A DNA stretch of 64,000 nucleotides from Leeuwenhoekiella polynyae (GTDB lineage Bacteria > Bacteroidota > Bacteroidia > Flavobacteriales > Flavobacteriaceae), in contig NZ_QOVK01000008.1 of NCBI RefSeq assembly GCF_004104075.1, positions 102,999 through 166,998 of the forward strand. The letters run 5' to 3'. Positions 37,027-45,899 of this stretch are shown here, piece after piece. Under the pieces are notes generated by a model. The model searched no databases. It was not told the DNA's origin and worked only from the letters and a program-made list of their open reading frames with translations. Both the position numbers and the translations under genes were made by a program. Each line of letters starts with the position of its first letter. The first letter of the stretch is position 1.

Positions 37027-37182
37027 ATTAAAAATATCGCTAAAAAATATGCTGACCCTGATAAACTCATATATTTCATTGTGGGTGATGCTAAAACTCA
37101 GCTCAAAAAAATTTAGTAATTAGGACTTGAGGTACAAGTTGTTGATCAAAATTTAGAACCTCAAAAATCTTTGACAAAATAA
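37027..37182 (+). pseudogene. Relic of the C-terminal end of an M16 peptidase
   Basis: Directly after the MscS stop, and in the same frame, the bases encode a peptide containing KKYADPDKLIYFIVGDAKTQ, then two consecutive stop codons (TAG TAA at 37114-37119), then LGLEVQVVDQNLEPQKSL in the same frame. This is the usual end of Bacteroidetes M16 (insulinase-like) peptidases: a VVGDA-TQL strand followed by LGY-V---D. No M16 catalytic domain precedes it, so only the tail survives. Loss by deletion followed by point mutation is the simplest explanation. Confidence 0.7.
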
Positions 37183-37201
37183 AAGCATTTAAGTATTCAG
37201 A

Positions 37202-37244
37202 TTTATAACTATTATTGTAGTTTTATAACTATAATAATAGTTAT
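37202..37244 (+). promoter_or_regulatory. 20-bp tandem repeat and palindrome before the 37254 gene
   Basis: TTTATAACTAT occurs at 37202-37212 and again at 37222-37232, exactly 20 bases apart. The second copy is part of a perfect palindrome ATAACTAT-AATA-ATAGTTAT (37225-37244) ending 9 bases before the ATG. Two helical turns between copies on one face is the geometry of a repressor operator. The binding protein is unknown. Confidence 0.45.
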
Positions 37245-37253
37245 TTTTGTTCT

Positions 37254-38264
37254 ATGCGTATCTTTTTGTTTTTTACAGGCTTACTATTCTATGTAACTGC
37301 ATCGGGACAAAAGCAACTTAGCGGATATGTTTACAGCGCTAAAGACTCGACGGCTCTGGAAGCTGTTAGTATTTATTTTGATGGCACAACAATAGGTACA
37401 ATAACTAACCAAAACGGGCACTACTCCATTCCAGTACAAGAAGGTATAAAAAGTCCGTTAGTCCTCACAATGATGGGCTATTCACCGGTTTACATCAACA
37501 ACTATTTAAATACAGATGGGAAGATGCCTCCGGTTTACTTAGAAGAAATGACTGAGCAACTGGATCAAGTATTTCTTGAAACCGATCCCTGGACGCGCGA
37601 ACGCAAATTAAAAGTGTTTATGCTTGAATTTCTAGGACACTCACAAGAAGCTCTAAAATGTAAGATACGTAATCCTGAGGTCCTCAAACTTCATTACAGT
37701 CCATCCCAATTAAAACTTACCGCTTGGGCTAACGAGCCCCTTATTATTGAAAATAAATATCTGGGATATACGGTAAACTATACCTTAAACGATTTTCATG
37801 TAAATTATGAAAAAAGCCTTAATGCAGGAATGCAATTTGTAAATATGGTTTACTATGAAGGCTTTAGTTTTTATCAGGAATTGAAAAAGAAAACACGTAA
37901 GAAATACTTCAAAAATCGAGAAAAGTCCTATTCAGGGTCTACACTTCATTTTATGCGTTCATTAGCTCAAAAGAAGTTACACGAAAATGGCTTCAGAATA
38001 TTCTATGATAAATTTGAAGCCCCACCTTATTTACATTTTGAATTTAGAAAAGTTCAAGATAAAACTTATGTGAAATTGCTCGTTGAAAAGTTAAGTATCC
38101 TTTACGATAATGATGAACAATCAGCTATTCAAACCAATCAGCCTTTTATGATAGATGCTTTTGGAAATCACACACCTCCCAGCGCTATAATTATGGGTGG
38201 TGCGATGTCTACAAGAAGATTTGCTTTTATGCTTCCGTTAGACTATAAGCTTCTCCCTGAGTAA
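37254..38264 (+). CDS. Exported protein with carboxypeptidase-like regulatory domain
   Basis: This 336-residue exported protein has a signal peptide (MRIFLFFTGLLFYVTASGQ) and a CarboxypepD_reg-like beta-sandwich (residues 20-90: LSGYVYSAKDSTALEAVSIY, GTITNQNGHYSIPV, LVLTMMGYSP), a module common at the N-termini of TonB-dependent receptors and surface proteins of Bacteroidetes. The remaining 240 residues are not recognised. It is not a receptor, since no beta-barrel follows. Its 3' end overlaps the convergent gene at 38227 by 38 bases. A palindromic element before the start may regulate it. Confidence 0.8.
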   Translation: MRIFLFFTGLLFYVTASGQKQLSGYVYSAKDSTALEAVSIYFDGTTIGTITNQNGHYSIPVQEGIKSPLVLTMMGYSPVYINNYLNTDGKMPPVYLEEMTEQLDQVFLETDPWTRERKLKVFMLEFLGHSQEALKCKIRNPEVLKLHYSPSQLKLTAWANEPLIIENKYLGYTVNYTLNDFHVNYEKSLNAGMQFVNMVYYEGFSFYQELKKKTRKKYFKNREKSYSGSTLHFMRSLAQKKLHENGFRIFYDKFEAPPYLHFEFRKVQDKTYVKLLVEKLSILYDNDEQSAIQTNQPFMIDAFGNHTPPSAIIMGGAMSTRRFAFMLPLDYKLLPE

Positions 38265-38667
38265 CTTTTTGCTCAATAAAATCATTTTTGAAGTATGCTA
38301 AATCTTCAGCTTTGAAATAATCGAGATCCAGCATTTCGCCATTTCCCATACCTGCGTTAATCGTTAAACTCTTTTCGGTCAATTTGATTGATTTGATCGC
38401 AGTCCGATTAAAAACAATTGGTTTTTGTTCTGGTGCTTTTAGCGTCAGTTTTTGATAATCCCACTTGATAACAGAAAATAGACTGTTAGTATAAAGCTGA
38501 TAACCTACAAAAGTAAGCATTCCAATTCCTATGACTACGTAGCCCCAACCTAAAGTGTTATCAGTTTCGAAATATTTTTGAATTAAACCAAAAACCAAAT
38601 ATAAACAACCATAAATCAACATAGAATTACGTTGCTTTTTGTGTAATTTAGAAGTTATTTTTTTCAT
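38227..38667 (-). CDS. Small membrane protein, unknown function
   Basis: I do not recognise the family with certainty. The 146-residue product starts with a basic stretch (MKKITSKLHKKQRNSM), has two hydrophobic helices (about residues 18-33 and 40-60), and then a soluble domain with alternating beta strands (FSVIKWDYQKLTLKAP, IKSIKLTEKSLTINA) reminiscent of PH-like membrane-associated domains. The stop lies inside the end of the convergent gene (38-base overlap). RimO is encoded 33 bases downstream on the same strand, so the two may share a transcript. Confidence 0.7.
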   Translation of the reverse strand: MKKITSKLHKKQRNSMLIYGCLYLVFGLIQKYFETDNTLGWGYVVIGIGMLTFVGYQLYTNSLFSVIKWDYQKLTLKAPEQKPIVFNRTAIKSIKLTEKSLTINAGMGNGEMLDLDYFKAEDLAYFKNDFIEQKVTQGEAYSLTEA

Positions 38668-38700
38668 CTCTAGAACTGTATATACTTCTAAATATAAATA

Positions 38701-40008
38701 TTATTTTTTTACAGGCTCTGCATATAGGTCAAAATCTTCAGCTTCAGTGATTTTTACCCAAGTGTATTCTCCGGTTTTTAAATAATGTTGCGAAACGTCA
38801 ATAAGCACTTCATTGTCCACATCTGGCGAGTCAAATTCCGTACGGCCTACAAAGTAGTTTCCTTCTTTTCGGTCAATAACAATACGGAACTCCTTCCCTA
38901 TTTTCTCTTGATTCAACTCCCAACTGATCTGTGATTGCAACGCCATAATTTCGTTAGCACGCTCCATTTTTACATCTTCAGGAACATCATCTTCTAGATT
39001 ATACGCATGTGTATTTTCTTCATGAGAGTAGGTAAAACAACCCAAACGCTCAAAACGCATTTCTTTTACCCAATCGCGTAACAGCTCAAAATCTTCTTGA
39101 GTTTCGCCGGGATATCCTACGATTAGTGTAGTCCTAATCGCCATTTGCGGTACTTTCTCTCTAAAAGTATGCAATAGTGCATTGGTCTTTTCATAAGTCG
39201 TCCCACGGCGCATAGACTTCAGCAACTTGGTCGAGATGTGTTGCAACGGGATGTCAATATAATTACAAACTTTAGATTCTTCATTCATCACGTCGAGTAC
39301 ATCTATCGGGAAACCGGTAGGAAACGCATAATGCAGACGAATCCACTCAATACCTTCAACTTTTACGAGTTCGCGTAAAAGCTTTGCCAGTGCACGTTCT
39401 TTATACAGATCAAGACCATAATAGGTTAAATCCTGGGCGATAAGAATCAGTTCTTTAATTCCATTTGCGGCAAGCTTTTCAGCTTCAATCACCAGTTTTT
39501 CTATCGGCGTACTTTTATGTCCGCCCCGCATTAACGGGATAGCACAAAACGAACAAGGGCGATCACAGCCTTCAGCAATCTTTAAATAGGCATAGTTTTT
39601 TGGAGTAGTAGTCAAGCGTTCTCCTATCAACTCATGCTTATAATCTGCTCCTAAAGCCTTTAATAATCCGGGTAATTCTGTAGTTCCAAAATACTGATCA
39701 ACATCCGGAATTTCCTGCTGCAAATCAGGCTTATAGCGTTCAGAAAGACAACCGGTTACAAAAACCTTATCTACGATACCGTCTTCCTTTTTCTGAACGT
39801 ATTCTAAAATCGTATTAACCGATTCTTCTTTAGCATTAGCAATAAAACCACACGTGTTGATAACCACCACATTACCTTCTTCTTCGTGAACAACTTCTTT
39901 GTTATTTGCCCGCAATTGTCCCATCAAAACTTCACTGTCATAAACGTTCTTAGAGCAACCTAAGGTCACTACGTTTATTTTATTCTTCTTAAGGGTTTTA
40001 GTACGCAT
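38701..40008 (-). CDS. rimO: Ribosomal protein S12 methylthiotransferase
   Basis: This radical-SAM enzyme methylthiolates an aspartate of ribosomal protein S12. Starting at the ATG at 40008 gives 435 residues (MRTKTLKKNKINVVTLGCSK); the frame extends 8 codons further to 40032, but the shorter start fits the family. Auxiliary-cluster cysteines are C18, C53 and C87, and the SAM cluster is C148-x3-C152-x2-C155 (CDRPCSFC). A C-terminal TRAM-type domain (residues about 370-432) follows. GTTELPGLL and the absence of MiaB-specific features support RimO rather than MiaB. Confidence 0.94.
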   Translation of the reverse strand: MRTKTLKKNKINVVTLGCSKNVYDSEVLMGQLRANNKEVVHEEEGNVVVINTCGFIANAKEESVNTILEYVQKKEDGIVDKVFVTGCLSERYKPDLQQEIPDVDQYFGTTELPGLLKALGADYKHELIGERLTTTPKNYAYLKIAEGCDRPCSFCAIPLMRGGHKSTPIEKLVIEAEKLAANGIKELILIAQDLTYYGLDLYKERALAKLLRELVKVEGIEWIRLHYAFPTGFPIDVLDVMNEESKVCNYIDIPLQHISTKLLKSMRRGTTYEKTNALLHTFREKVPQMAIRTTLIVGYPGETQEDFELLRDWVKEMRFERLGCFTYSHEENTHAYNLEDDVPEDVKMERANEIMALQSQISWELNQEKIGKEFRIVIDRKEGNYFVGRTEFDSPDVDNEVLIDVSQHYLKTGEYTWVKITEAEDFDLYAEPVKK

Positions 40009-40187
40009 AATGCTCTTTATTTTGGGGCGCAAAGATACGGTGTTTTAACGATTTTATGCCTTAAATTAGATGAATCTTAAATTCGGTTAATAGGAGACCG
40101 TTACTTTTTAATCTCGCTTATAGCTTTGGTACTGAATTGCTCTTAGATGAGTAATTAGATTATTTGAGTAAGAATTAATGAAAAGAA

Positions 40188-41828
40188 TCACTCCTTAAAA
40201 TCTGCAGGAGTCTTTCTCTTTTTTGAAATCGTCTCATACGCAAAAGCTAGTTCTAATAACTGAGCTTCTGATAGTGTGGGTGCGATAAACGTTAATCCCA
40301 TCGGGCGATTATCCTTCTGATAACCCATAGGTACCGTAATCGCAGGATATTTTGCCACAGCAGCATATCCTGCCATATAGTTATTTATTGAAAGTACAGC
40401 ATCTAGATTATTGGCTTTTATCGGTTCATCAAAGAACCGTCTTCCATTGCGCTCTAAGGTATCTTTAATTGCTGTGAACTCTTCGGCAGAAGCAGAATCT
40501 GCTAAAACCCCATAAAGTAATTTTTGACCGTAAGGCATTCTAATCAAAGAATCTTCTTTGTTGTAAACTGTGATTTCATCTAAGTCATTTACTGAAAGTT
40601 TTTCAGAACCATATTTTGAGATGTAAGCAGGTAAATCTACTTTCATATCCAAGTTTAAAACCCGTACAAATTGCGGTAAATCAATTTCAGGTCGAGTTAA
40701 CTCAATTAAAGTAGCGCCAGCTTCTTCTAACGCCTGTACTGCCTGCACGTACAAGGTATCCTCATAGCCTTTGTAATATCCTAAGCGCTTTTCTTTTAAG
40801 AATCGTTCAGGATCTAAATTCTTCAAAGCGTTGATATAATTTGTTTGCGGGGCATTTAGACTTACAGCCTTTTCATCTTCAGAATCCAGGCCGGTCATTG
40901 CCTGAAGCATAATCGCATTGTCAATCACAGAGCGTGTCATCGGCCCCGGGGTGTCTAGCGTACTTGAGATGGGCACAATTCCTCCACGAGAAAGTAAACC
41001 TATTGTAGGCTTCAAACCTACAACTGAGTTTGAACTTGATGGTGACAAAATAGAGCCACTAGTTTCTGAACCTACCGCGGCGACAGCAAAATTAGCCGCC
41101 ATCGAAACACCGCTACCCGAACTGGAACCGCCAGTATCGTGAATTTTTCTTCCGTAAGGATTTAGAGTTTGACCACCTACTGCAGAATACCCACTAGGGC
41201 AATCACCACAAAAGAAATACGCCCACTCGCTCAAATTAGCTTTACCAAGAATCAAAGCTCCGTTTTCTTTTAATTTTTGAGTAATAAAAGCGTCACCAGT
41301 AGTGTTGTTCTCAAAAACAACCGCACCGGCTGTTGTAGGCATATCTGCAGCATTTATGTTATCCTTCAGCAAAACCGGCATCCCGTAGATTGAATAACAA
41401 TCTATCGCTTCAATCTCTATCGTATCTAACTGCCGTGCTTCATCCAGCACCTTAGGATTTAAAGCAATAACCGAGTTTAAAGACAGGTCATTATTTCGGT
41501 CGTATTTTTTGATTCGACTTAGATAAAATAAGGTAAGCTCTTCATAGGTAAGCTTACCATCTGCAACGGCTTGTTGAATTTCAGGAATTGTTTTTTCAAA
41601 AATCAGAGGTTTGAGTTTATCGTACTTCGTTTCGATAAATGTTTTTACCTCAAAATTGAATGATTTCCATAAAACTGATGTATCTAAAACCTTAGAATCT
41701 AAGACGGCATACTCGCGTTCCTGAATACTGTCCGTTTCAATTTCTGGGCTTTCCTGAGTATTGGAGTTCGATTCTTTTTTACAAGAGAGCAGTATAAATA
41801 GCGTACAAACAAGTATTTTTTTTTTCAT
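40188..41828 (-). CDS. Amidase-signature hydrolase, lipoprotein
   Basis: This amidase-signature enzyme of 546 residues is predicted to be lipid-anchored: the N-terminus MKKKILVCTLFILLSC has a lipobox with Cys16, followed by a Ser/Glu-rich linker. The Ser-cisSer-Lys site is present: K155 in GMPVLLKDNINA, the Gly/Ser-rich loop at 233-240 (GGSSSGSG) and S259 in SETSGSI. Members hydrolyse diverse amides, and many exported Bacteroidetes homologues are simply annotated as amidase. The substrate is unknown. It stands alone between rimO and ftsY. Confidence 0.88.
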   Translation of the reverse strand: MKKKILVCTLFILLSCKKESNSNTQESPEIETDSIQEREYAVLDSKVLDTSVLWKSFNFEVKTFIETKYDKLKPLIFEKTIPEIQQAVADGKLTYEELTLFYLSRIKKYDRNNDLSLNSVIALNPKVLDEARQLDTIEIEAIDCYSIYGMPVLLKDNINAADMPTTAGAVVFENNTTGDAFITQKLKENGALILGKANLSEWAYFFCGDCPSGYSAVGGQTLNPYGRKIHDTGGSSSGSGVSMAANFAVAAVGSETSGSILSPSSSNSVVGLKPTIGLLSRGGIVPISSTLDTPGPMTRSVIDNAIMLQAMTGLDSEDEKAVSLNAPQTNYINALKNLDPERFLKEKRLGYYKGYEDTLYVQAVQALEEAGATLIELTRPEIDLPQFVRVLNLDMKVDLPAYISKYGSEKLSVNDLDEITVYNKEDSLIRMPYGQKLLYGVLADSASAEEFTAIKDTLERNGRRFFDEPIKANNLDAVLSINNYMAGYAAVAKYPAITVPMGYQKDNRPMGLTFIAPTLSEAQLLELAFAYETISKKRKTPADFKE

Positions 41829-41910
41829 AGGGTTTTAATTTTCCTCCTAAAATACAAAAAGGCATCTCATAAAAATGGACGCCTTTATATTTTAAACAAT
41901 TTGGTAAATT

Positions 41911-42864
41911 TTATACTCTAAAAAAGGAATCTACGAACTCAATCTTATTGAATACTTGTAAATCTTCAATTCCCTCGCCTACACCTATATATTTTACAGG
42001 AATTTGAAATTGATCACTAATACCAATTACCACGCCACCTTTTGCCGTACCATCTAGTTTAGTAACGGCTAAAGAAGTTACTTCTGTAGCAGCTGTAAAC
42101 TGCTTAGCCTGCTCAAAAGCATTCTGCCCGGTAGATCCATCTAAAACCAATAGGACTTCGTCTGGTGCATCATCAACAACTTTTTGCATCACACGCTTTA
42201 CTTTAGTCAGTTCATTCATCAAATTGACTTTATTATGTAAACGTCCAGCGGTATCTATGATCACTACATCAGCATTCATTTTAACAGCGCTTTGCACCGT
42301 ATCAAAAGCCACTGAAGCAGGGTCACTACCCATTTGTTGTTTTACAATAGGAACATCTACGCGATCTGCCCAGATTTGTAGTTGATCTATAGCAGCTGCT
42401 CTAAAGGTATCACCTGCTCCCAGAACAACATTAAGCCCTTTCTTTTTAAACTGATAAGCTAACTTACCAATGGTCGTGGTTTTACCTACACCATTCACAC
42501 CCACTACCATAATCACATAAGGTTTTTTAGCAGGAACCGAAAAGTCTGTAGCATCACCTGAATTGGTCTCACTCATCAAACCGGCGATCTCTTCTCTAAG
42601 AATCGTATTGAGTTCTTCTGTGCCTAAATACTTATCCCTCGCTACGCGCTCTTCAATTCTGTCTATGATTTTAATGGTAGTAGCTACTCCAACATCACTG
42701 GAAACTAAAATCTCTTCAAGACTATCTAAAACCTCATCATCTACTTTGCTTTTACCAGCAACAGCTTTTCCTAATTTGTTTAAAAAATTCGTATTTGTTT
42801 TCTCCAGACCTTTGTCTAAAGTTTCTTTTTTTTCTTTTGAAAATATTTTTTTGAAAAAACTCAT
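41911..42864 (-). CDS. ftsY: Signal recognition particle receptor FtsY
   Basis: This SRP receptor GTPase targets nascent membrane proteins to the translocon. It has 317 residues with a short N-terminal region (MSFFKKIFSKEKKET) in place of the long acidic A domain of E. coli, as usual in Bacteroidetes. The NG domain shows the P-loop GVNGVGKTT (122-130), DTFRAAAIDQL, DTAGR, TKLDGTAKGG and the C-terminal KYIGVGEGIEDLQVF. It follows the ribosomal-protein block, from which it is separated by a terminator at 42948-42973, so it probably has its own promoter or relies on read-through. Confidence 0.96.
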   Translation of the reverse strand: MSFFKKIFSKEKKETLDKGLEKTNTNFLNKLGKAVAGKSKVDDEVLDSLEEILVSSDVGVATTIKIIDRIEERVARDKYLGTEELNTILREEIAGLMSETNSGDATDFSVPAKKPYVIMVVGVNGVGKTTTIGKLAYQFKKKGLNVVLGAGDTFRAAAIDQLQIWADRVDVPIVKQQMGSDPASVAFDTVQSAVKMNADVVIIDTAGRLHNKVNLMNELTKVKRVMQKVVDDAPDEVLLVLDGSTGQNAFEQAKQFTAATEVTSLAVTKLDGTAKGGVVIGISDQFQIPVKYIGVGEGIEDLQVFNKIEFVDSFFRV

Positions 42865-42947
42865 CGTATTCAGGATGCATTGGTTAGCAGTGCAAAGGTA
42901 TTCTCTTTAATGCTATTTAAAAACTTGTTGAAATTAAAAATACAAAA

Positions 42948-42973
42948 AGCCGTTACACCAAAGTGTAACGGCT
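42948..42973 (-). terminator. Terminator after the rpmB-rpmG-DUF4295 operon
   Basis: A perfect 11-bp stem (AGCCGTTACAC / GTGTAACGGCT, loop CAAA) is followed on the minus strand by a run of five T. It lies 23 bases beyond the DUF4295 stop and before the ftsY start. Confidence 0.85.
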
Positions 42974-42995
42974 ATGTATAAACATTTAGAATGTC

Positions 42996-43148
42996 TTATT
43001 TTTTGTCTAAAAACTCTCCAACCATTTCTGGTGCCATAACAGCTTCTACAAAAGTGTAAGCTCCTGTCTTAGGAGACTTTACCATTTTAATGGCTTTGGT
43101 CAAACGTTTTGAACCGGTCTGTAATGTTGCTACTGATTTCTTTGCCAT
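42996..43148 (-). CDS. DUF4295-family small basic protein
   Basis: This 50-residue gene was found by reading the 3'-neighbouring frame of rpmG. The product starts MAKKSVATLQTGSKRLTKAI and ends EMVGEFLDKK, with a strongly basic first half. DUF4295 proteins occur almost only in Bacteroidetes, nearly always in the order rpmB, rpmG, DUF4295, ftsY, exactly as here. That position suggests a ribosome-associated small protein, but no function has been established to my knowledge. It starts 3 bases after the rpmG stop, so co-translation is likely. Confidence 0.9.
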   Translation of the reverse strand: MAKKSVATLQTGSKRLTKAIKMVKSPKTGAYTFVEAVMAPEMVGEFLDKK

Positions 43149-43151
43149 GTC

Positions 43152-43334
43152 TTATTTTATTTCTTTGTGAACAGTCATTTTATTCAAGATTGGGTTGAAT
43201 TTCTTCAACTCCATTCTATCTGGGGTGTTCTTTTTGTTCTTAGTGGTAATATAACGAGAAGTTCCTGGTTTCCCAGAAGCTTTATGCTCTGTGCACTCTA
43301 AAATTACCTGTACTCTATTGCCTTTCTTTGCCAT
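43152..43334 (-). CDS. rpmG: 50S ribosomal protein L33
   Basis: This 60-residue ribosomal protein of the large subunit reads [20 protein letters not shown], with [20 protein letters not shown] and the C-terminal basic MTVHKEIK. Only one cysteine (C14) is present, so this is the zinc-free (C-) form. It is 23 bases downstream of rpmB and three bases upstream of the DUF4295 gene, all on the minus strand under one promoter. Confidence 0.95.
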   Translation of the reverse strand: MAKKGNRVQVILECTEHKASGKPGTSRYITTKNKKNTPDRMELKKFNPILNKMTVHKEIK

Positions 43335-43357
43335 AATTCCTAATCGTTATACCGTTA

Positions 43358-43597
43358 TTACTTAGTAAGAAAGCCTTTTGCACGCGCTTCCTTAAGCACA
43401 GCAGTAATTCCTTTCTTATTTATATTTTTAAGAGCGGCTGTAGAAATTTTTAATGTAATCCACTTATCTTCTTCCGGAATATAAAAACGTTTTTTGATTA
43501 AATTGGCATCAAATTTACGCTTGGTTTTATTCATCGCGTGAGAAACATTGTTTCCTACCATTGCTTTTTTGCCCGTAAGCTCACAAACTCTTGACAT
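43358..43597 (-). CDS. rpmB: 50S ribosomal protein L28
   Basis: This 79-residue large-subunit protein starts MSRVCELTGKKAMVGNNVSH, followed by MNKTKRKFDANL, which are the L28 landmarks, and ends in the basic AVLKEARAKGFLTK. It is the first gene of the rpmB-rpmG-DUF4295 operon and is preceded by a well-formed Bacteroidetes promoter (43637-43667). Confidence 0.96.
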   Translation of the reverse strand: MSRVCELTGKKAMVGNNVSHAMNKTKRKFDANLIKKRFYIPEEDKWITLKISTAALKNINKKGITAVLKEARAKGFLTK

Positions 43598-43636
43598 GAT
43601 TCTAAACTTTATAATGTGTTACTGAAAAACAGGGTG

Positions 43637-43667
43637 CAAATTTACACAACTAAAACAAGTTGACCAA
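43637..43667 (-). promoter_or_regulatory. Promoter of the rpmB operon
   Basis: On the minus strand, TTG (43665-43667), a 20-base spacer and TAAATTTG (43637-43644) give an exact -7 and a good -33 element of the Bacteroidetes type, 39 bases before the rpmB start. Confidence 0.7.
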
Positions 43668-43676
43668 CTTAAAACA

Positions 43677-44924
43677 CTAGTTTTTTAAAATTTCTTTTTG
43701 AAGGAGTTCAAAAGCTTTATTTACGCTTTTAGATATCACCCGCTCCCTCTGGCTTCCCATCTTAAATTCTTGAGAAAACACACCGCCTGGCGTTGCTATG
43801 CCAATAATAACTGTACCTACTTCAGCATCAGAATCTCCTTTTGATGGTCCAGCATTTCCTGTTGTAGAAATCGCATAATCTGATTTATACCAATTTTTGA
43901 CAGCCGAAGCCATTGCTTCGGCTACCGGAGCGCTTACTACAGAATGTTCATCGATCAGAGATTGTTCAATTTTAAGCAATTCGACTTTAGAATGTGTCGC
44001 ATAGGTAACCATTCCTCCTTTAAAGTATGCCGAAGCTCCAGGAATTGACGTGATAGCGGAGGCTATCTGCCCTCCAGTGCAACTTTCAGCTACAGCAAGT
44101 GTTTTTCCTTTTTGAACAAACAAACGACCTACAACGGTCTCTATAAGCTCATCGTCATCATAGCCTACAATAATATCACCTATCAACTTATGAAGGCTTA
44201 TAACTTGCTCTTCAAGCTTTTGATCTAGCACTTCTTTAACAGGCCCTCTTGTAGAAAGTCTAAGGCGAACTTTTCCTAAAGCGGGTAAATATGCAAGCTT
44301 AATTTCTTTTGGCAGCATATTCTCCCAATCTTCAATTTTATCAGCAATCTCACTTTCCCCCATTCCATAGGTCTGCAGGGTCTTATGAACAATAAAAGGT
44401 CTGCTGAATTCTCGCTGCAATCTGGGAATTACCTCATCAGTCATTAAGGCTTTCATTTCAAAAGGAACTCCCGGCATGGAAATAAAAACAGTATTACCAT
44501 CTTTCATCCACATCCCGGGCGCTGTACCGTTTCTGTTCATCAAAACAGTTGATTTACTCGGCACCAAAGCCTGAGATCGATTTGCAGGCAATATAGGTCT
44601 ATTGACGTGATGCTTAAAAATACATTCTATATTTTGAAGCACTGTTGCATCTTCAACCAAATGATCTTTAAAAAATTCACAAAATGTATGCTTAGTAACA
44701 TCATCTTTTGTGGGACCCAGACCGCCGGTAATAATTACCACTTCGGCACGCTCTTTCGCGGAAGCAAGACTCTCTAAAATATGTTGTTTATCATCAGAAA
44801 TAGAAGAAATTTCATGAACTTCAATTCCTATCTTGTCTAACTCCTTTGCAATAAAAGCTGAATTGGTATCTACAATCTGGCCAATGAGAATCTCATCGCC
44901 TATTGTTATTATATGTGCTCGCAT
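43677..44924 (-). CDS. cinA: CinA-family protein (nicotinamide-nucleotide amidohydrolase type)
   Basis: This 415-residue two-domain protein has an N-terminal molybdopterin-binding-like domain ([48 protein letters not shown]), which in relatives is an ADP-ribose pyrophosphatase. A C-terminal PncC-type NMN deamidase domain (from about residue 260: [47 protein letters not shown]) completes it. It thus fits NAD recycling; the competence link in the name comes from other bacteria. Its start codon shares one base with the stop of the Hpt gene, so translation is coupled. Confidence 0.92.
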   Translation of the reverse strand: MRAHIITIGDEILIGQIVDTNSAFIAKELDKIGIEVHEISSISDDKQHILESLASAKERAEVVIITGGLGPTKDDVTKHTFCEFFKDHLVEDATVLQNIECIFKHHVNRPILPANRSQALVPSKSTVLMNRNGTAPGMWMKDGNTVFISMPGVPFEMKALMTDEVIPRLQREFSRPFIVHKTLQTYGMGESEIADKIEDWENMLPKEIKLAYLPALGKVRLRLSTRGPVKEVLDQKLEEQVISLHKLIGDIIVGYDDDELIETVVGRLFVQKGKTLAVAESCTGGQIASAITSIPGASAYFKGGMVTYATHSKVELLKIEQSLIDEHSVVSAPVAEAMASAVKNWYKSDYAISTTGNAGPSKGDSDAEVGTVIIGIATPGGVFSQEFKMGSQRERVISKSVNKAFELLQKEILKN

Positions 44925-45265
44925 TACATTTTCCAGTCTTTGCGCATCTCGGCAATCGCATCATTAACCATTGTTACAATGGTATTGAGCTGTGGTCTGA
45001 TAGCTGATGTAGGTTTGTTGCTATCTGCCCAGCGCTCCATCGCCGAAATTTCACGAATAAGATCTATACCAAACATCTCTAGATTTGGTTTCATTTTATG
45101 AGCAAACTGGTAAGCCATTTTATGATTATCGTTATCTATGGCAAGTTGCATACTTTCAAGATCTGGTGGAATCTCAACTAAGAAAGCTTCAACGACAGTT
45201 TTCATAAATTCTTTATCCCCGCCAGACATATCTTCAAGCTGGTATAAATCGTAATGAGTAGGCAT
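44924..45265 (-). CDS. Histidine phosphotransfer (Hpt) domain protein
   Basis: This 113-residue single-domain Hpt protein serves as a phosphate shuttle of phosphorelays. The phosphoacceptor is H56 in [15 protein letters not shown], within a four-helix bundle; the N-terminal [17 protein letters not shown] is typical of stand-alone Hpts. No histidine kinase or response regulator is nearby, so it must partner with proteins encoded elsewhere, such as a hybrid kinase. It is coupled to cinA (one-base overlap). The gap to the FAH-family gene is 16 bases. Confidence 0.88.
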   Translation of the reverse strand: MPTHYDLYQLEDMSGGDKEFMKTVVEAFLVEIPPDLESMQLAIDNDNHKMAYQFAHKMKPNLEMFGIDLIREISAMERWADSNKPTSAIRPQLNTIVTMVNDAIAEMRKDWKM

Positions 45266-45281
45266 ATTTATATAATTTGGG

Positions 45282-45896
45282 TTATTTTATATTGACGGTT
45301 AATAGGGGCTCATTTTCTAAATAACCAGTCAGTTTATCATCTATAGCAACAGGACCAACACCCGCAGGTGTTCCTGTAAACAGTATATCTCCTATTTTAA
45401 GAGTCATATATTGAGAAACGTAGGCAATCAACGTATCTATGTCATAAATCATATTTGCCGTATTTCCCTTTTGTACAATTTCACCATTTTTTTCTAAATG
45501 AAAATTAATAGTATTTAAATCTTTATAATTTTCTTTAGAAACCCAAGTATCTCCTAGAACTGCAGAACCATCAAACCCCTTTGCCTTCTCCCAAGGATGT
45601 CCTTTTTCTTTACATTCTCTTTGCAGATCACGCGCGGTAAAATCTATCCCCAGCCCTAGCTCTTCATAATATTTATGCGCAAATTTAGGCTGAATATATT
45701 TACCCAATCTATTAATGCGTACTAAAAGTTCTACTTCATAATGTACTTCATTAGTAAACTCTGGTATGACAAAGGGATGCTTTTTTAATAAAACTGCCGA
45801 ATCTGGTTTTAAAAAAAACATAGGTTCACCTGAAGGTTTACTATTGAGTTCTTTAATGTGATCGCTATAGTTCTGACCGATACAAATGATTTTCAT
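45282..45896 (-). CDS. Fumarylacetoacetate hydrolase-family protein
   Basis: This 204-residue single-domain FAH-fold enzyme starts MKIICIGQNYSDHIKELNS. Metal-binding carboxylates lie in NEVHYEVELLVRI, with DFTARDLQRECKEKGHPWEKAKGFDGSAVLG in short form (DFTARDLQRE, KGFDGSA) and the C-terminal LKIGDILFTGTPAGVGPV. Small members of this family act as acylpyruvate hydrolases or oxaloacetate decarboxylases/tautomerases. The exact substrate is not clear. It is within a run of minus-strand genes, 3 bases after the exonuclease gene. Confidence 0.9.
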   Translation of the reverse strand: MKIICIGQNYSDHIKELNSKPSGEPMFFLKPDSAVLLKKHPFVIPEFTNEVHYEVELLVRINRLGKYIQPKFAHKYYEELGLGIDFTARDLQRECKEKGHPWEKAKGFDGSAVLGDTWVSKENYKDLNTINFHLEKNGEIVQKGNTANMIYDIDTLIAYVSQYMTLKIGDILFTGTPAGVGPVAIDDKLTGYLENEPLLTVNIK

Positions 45897-45899
45897 AAG

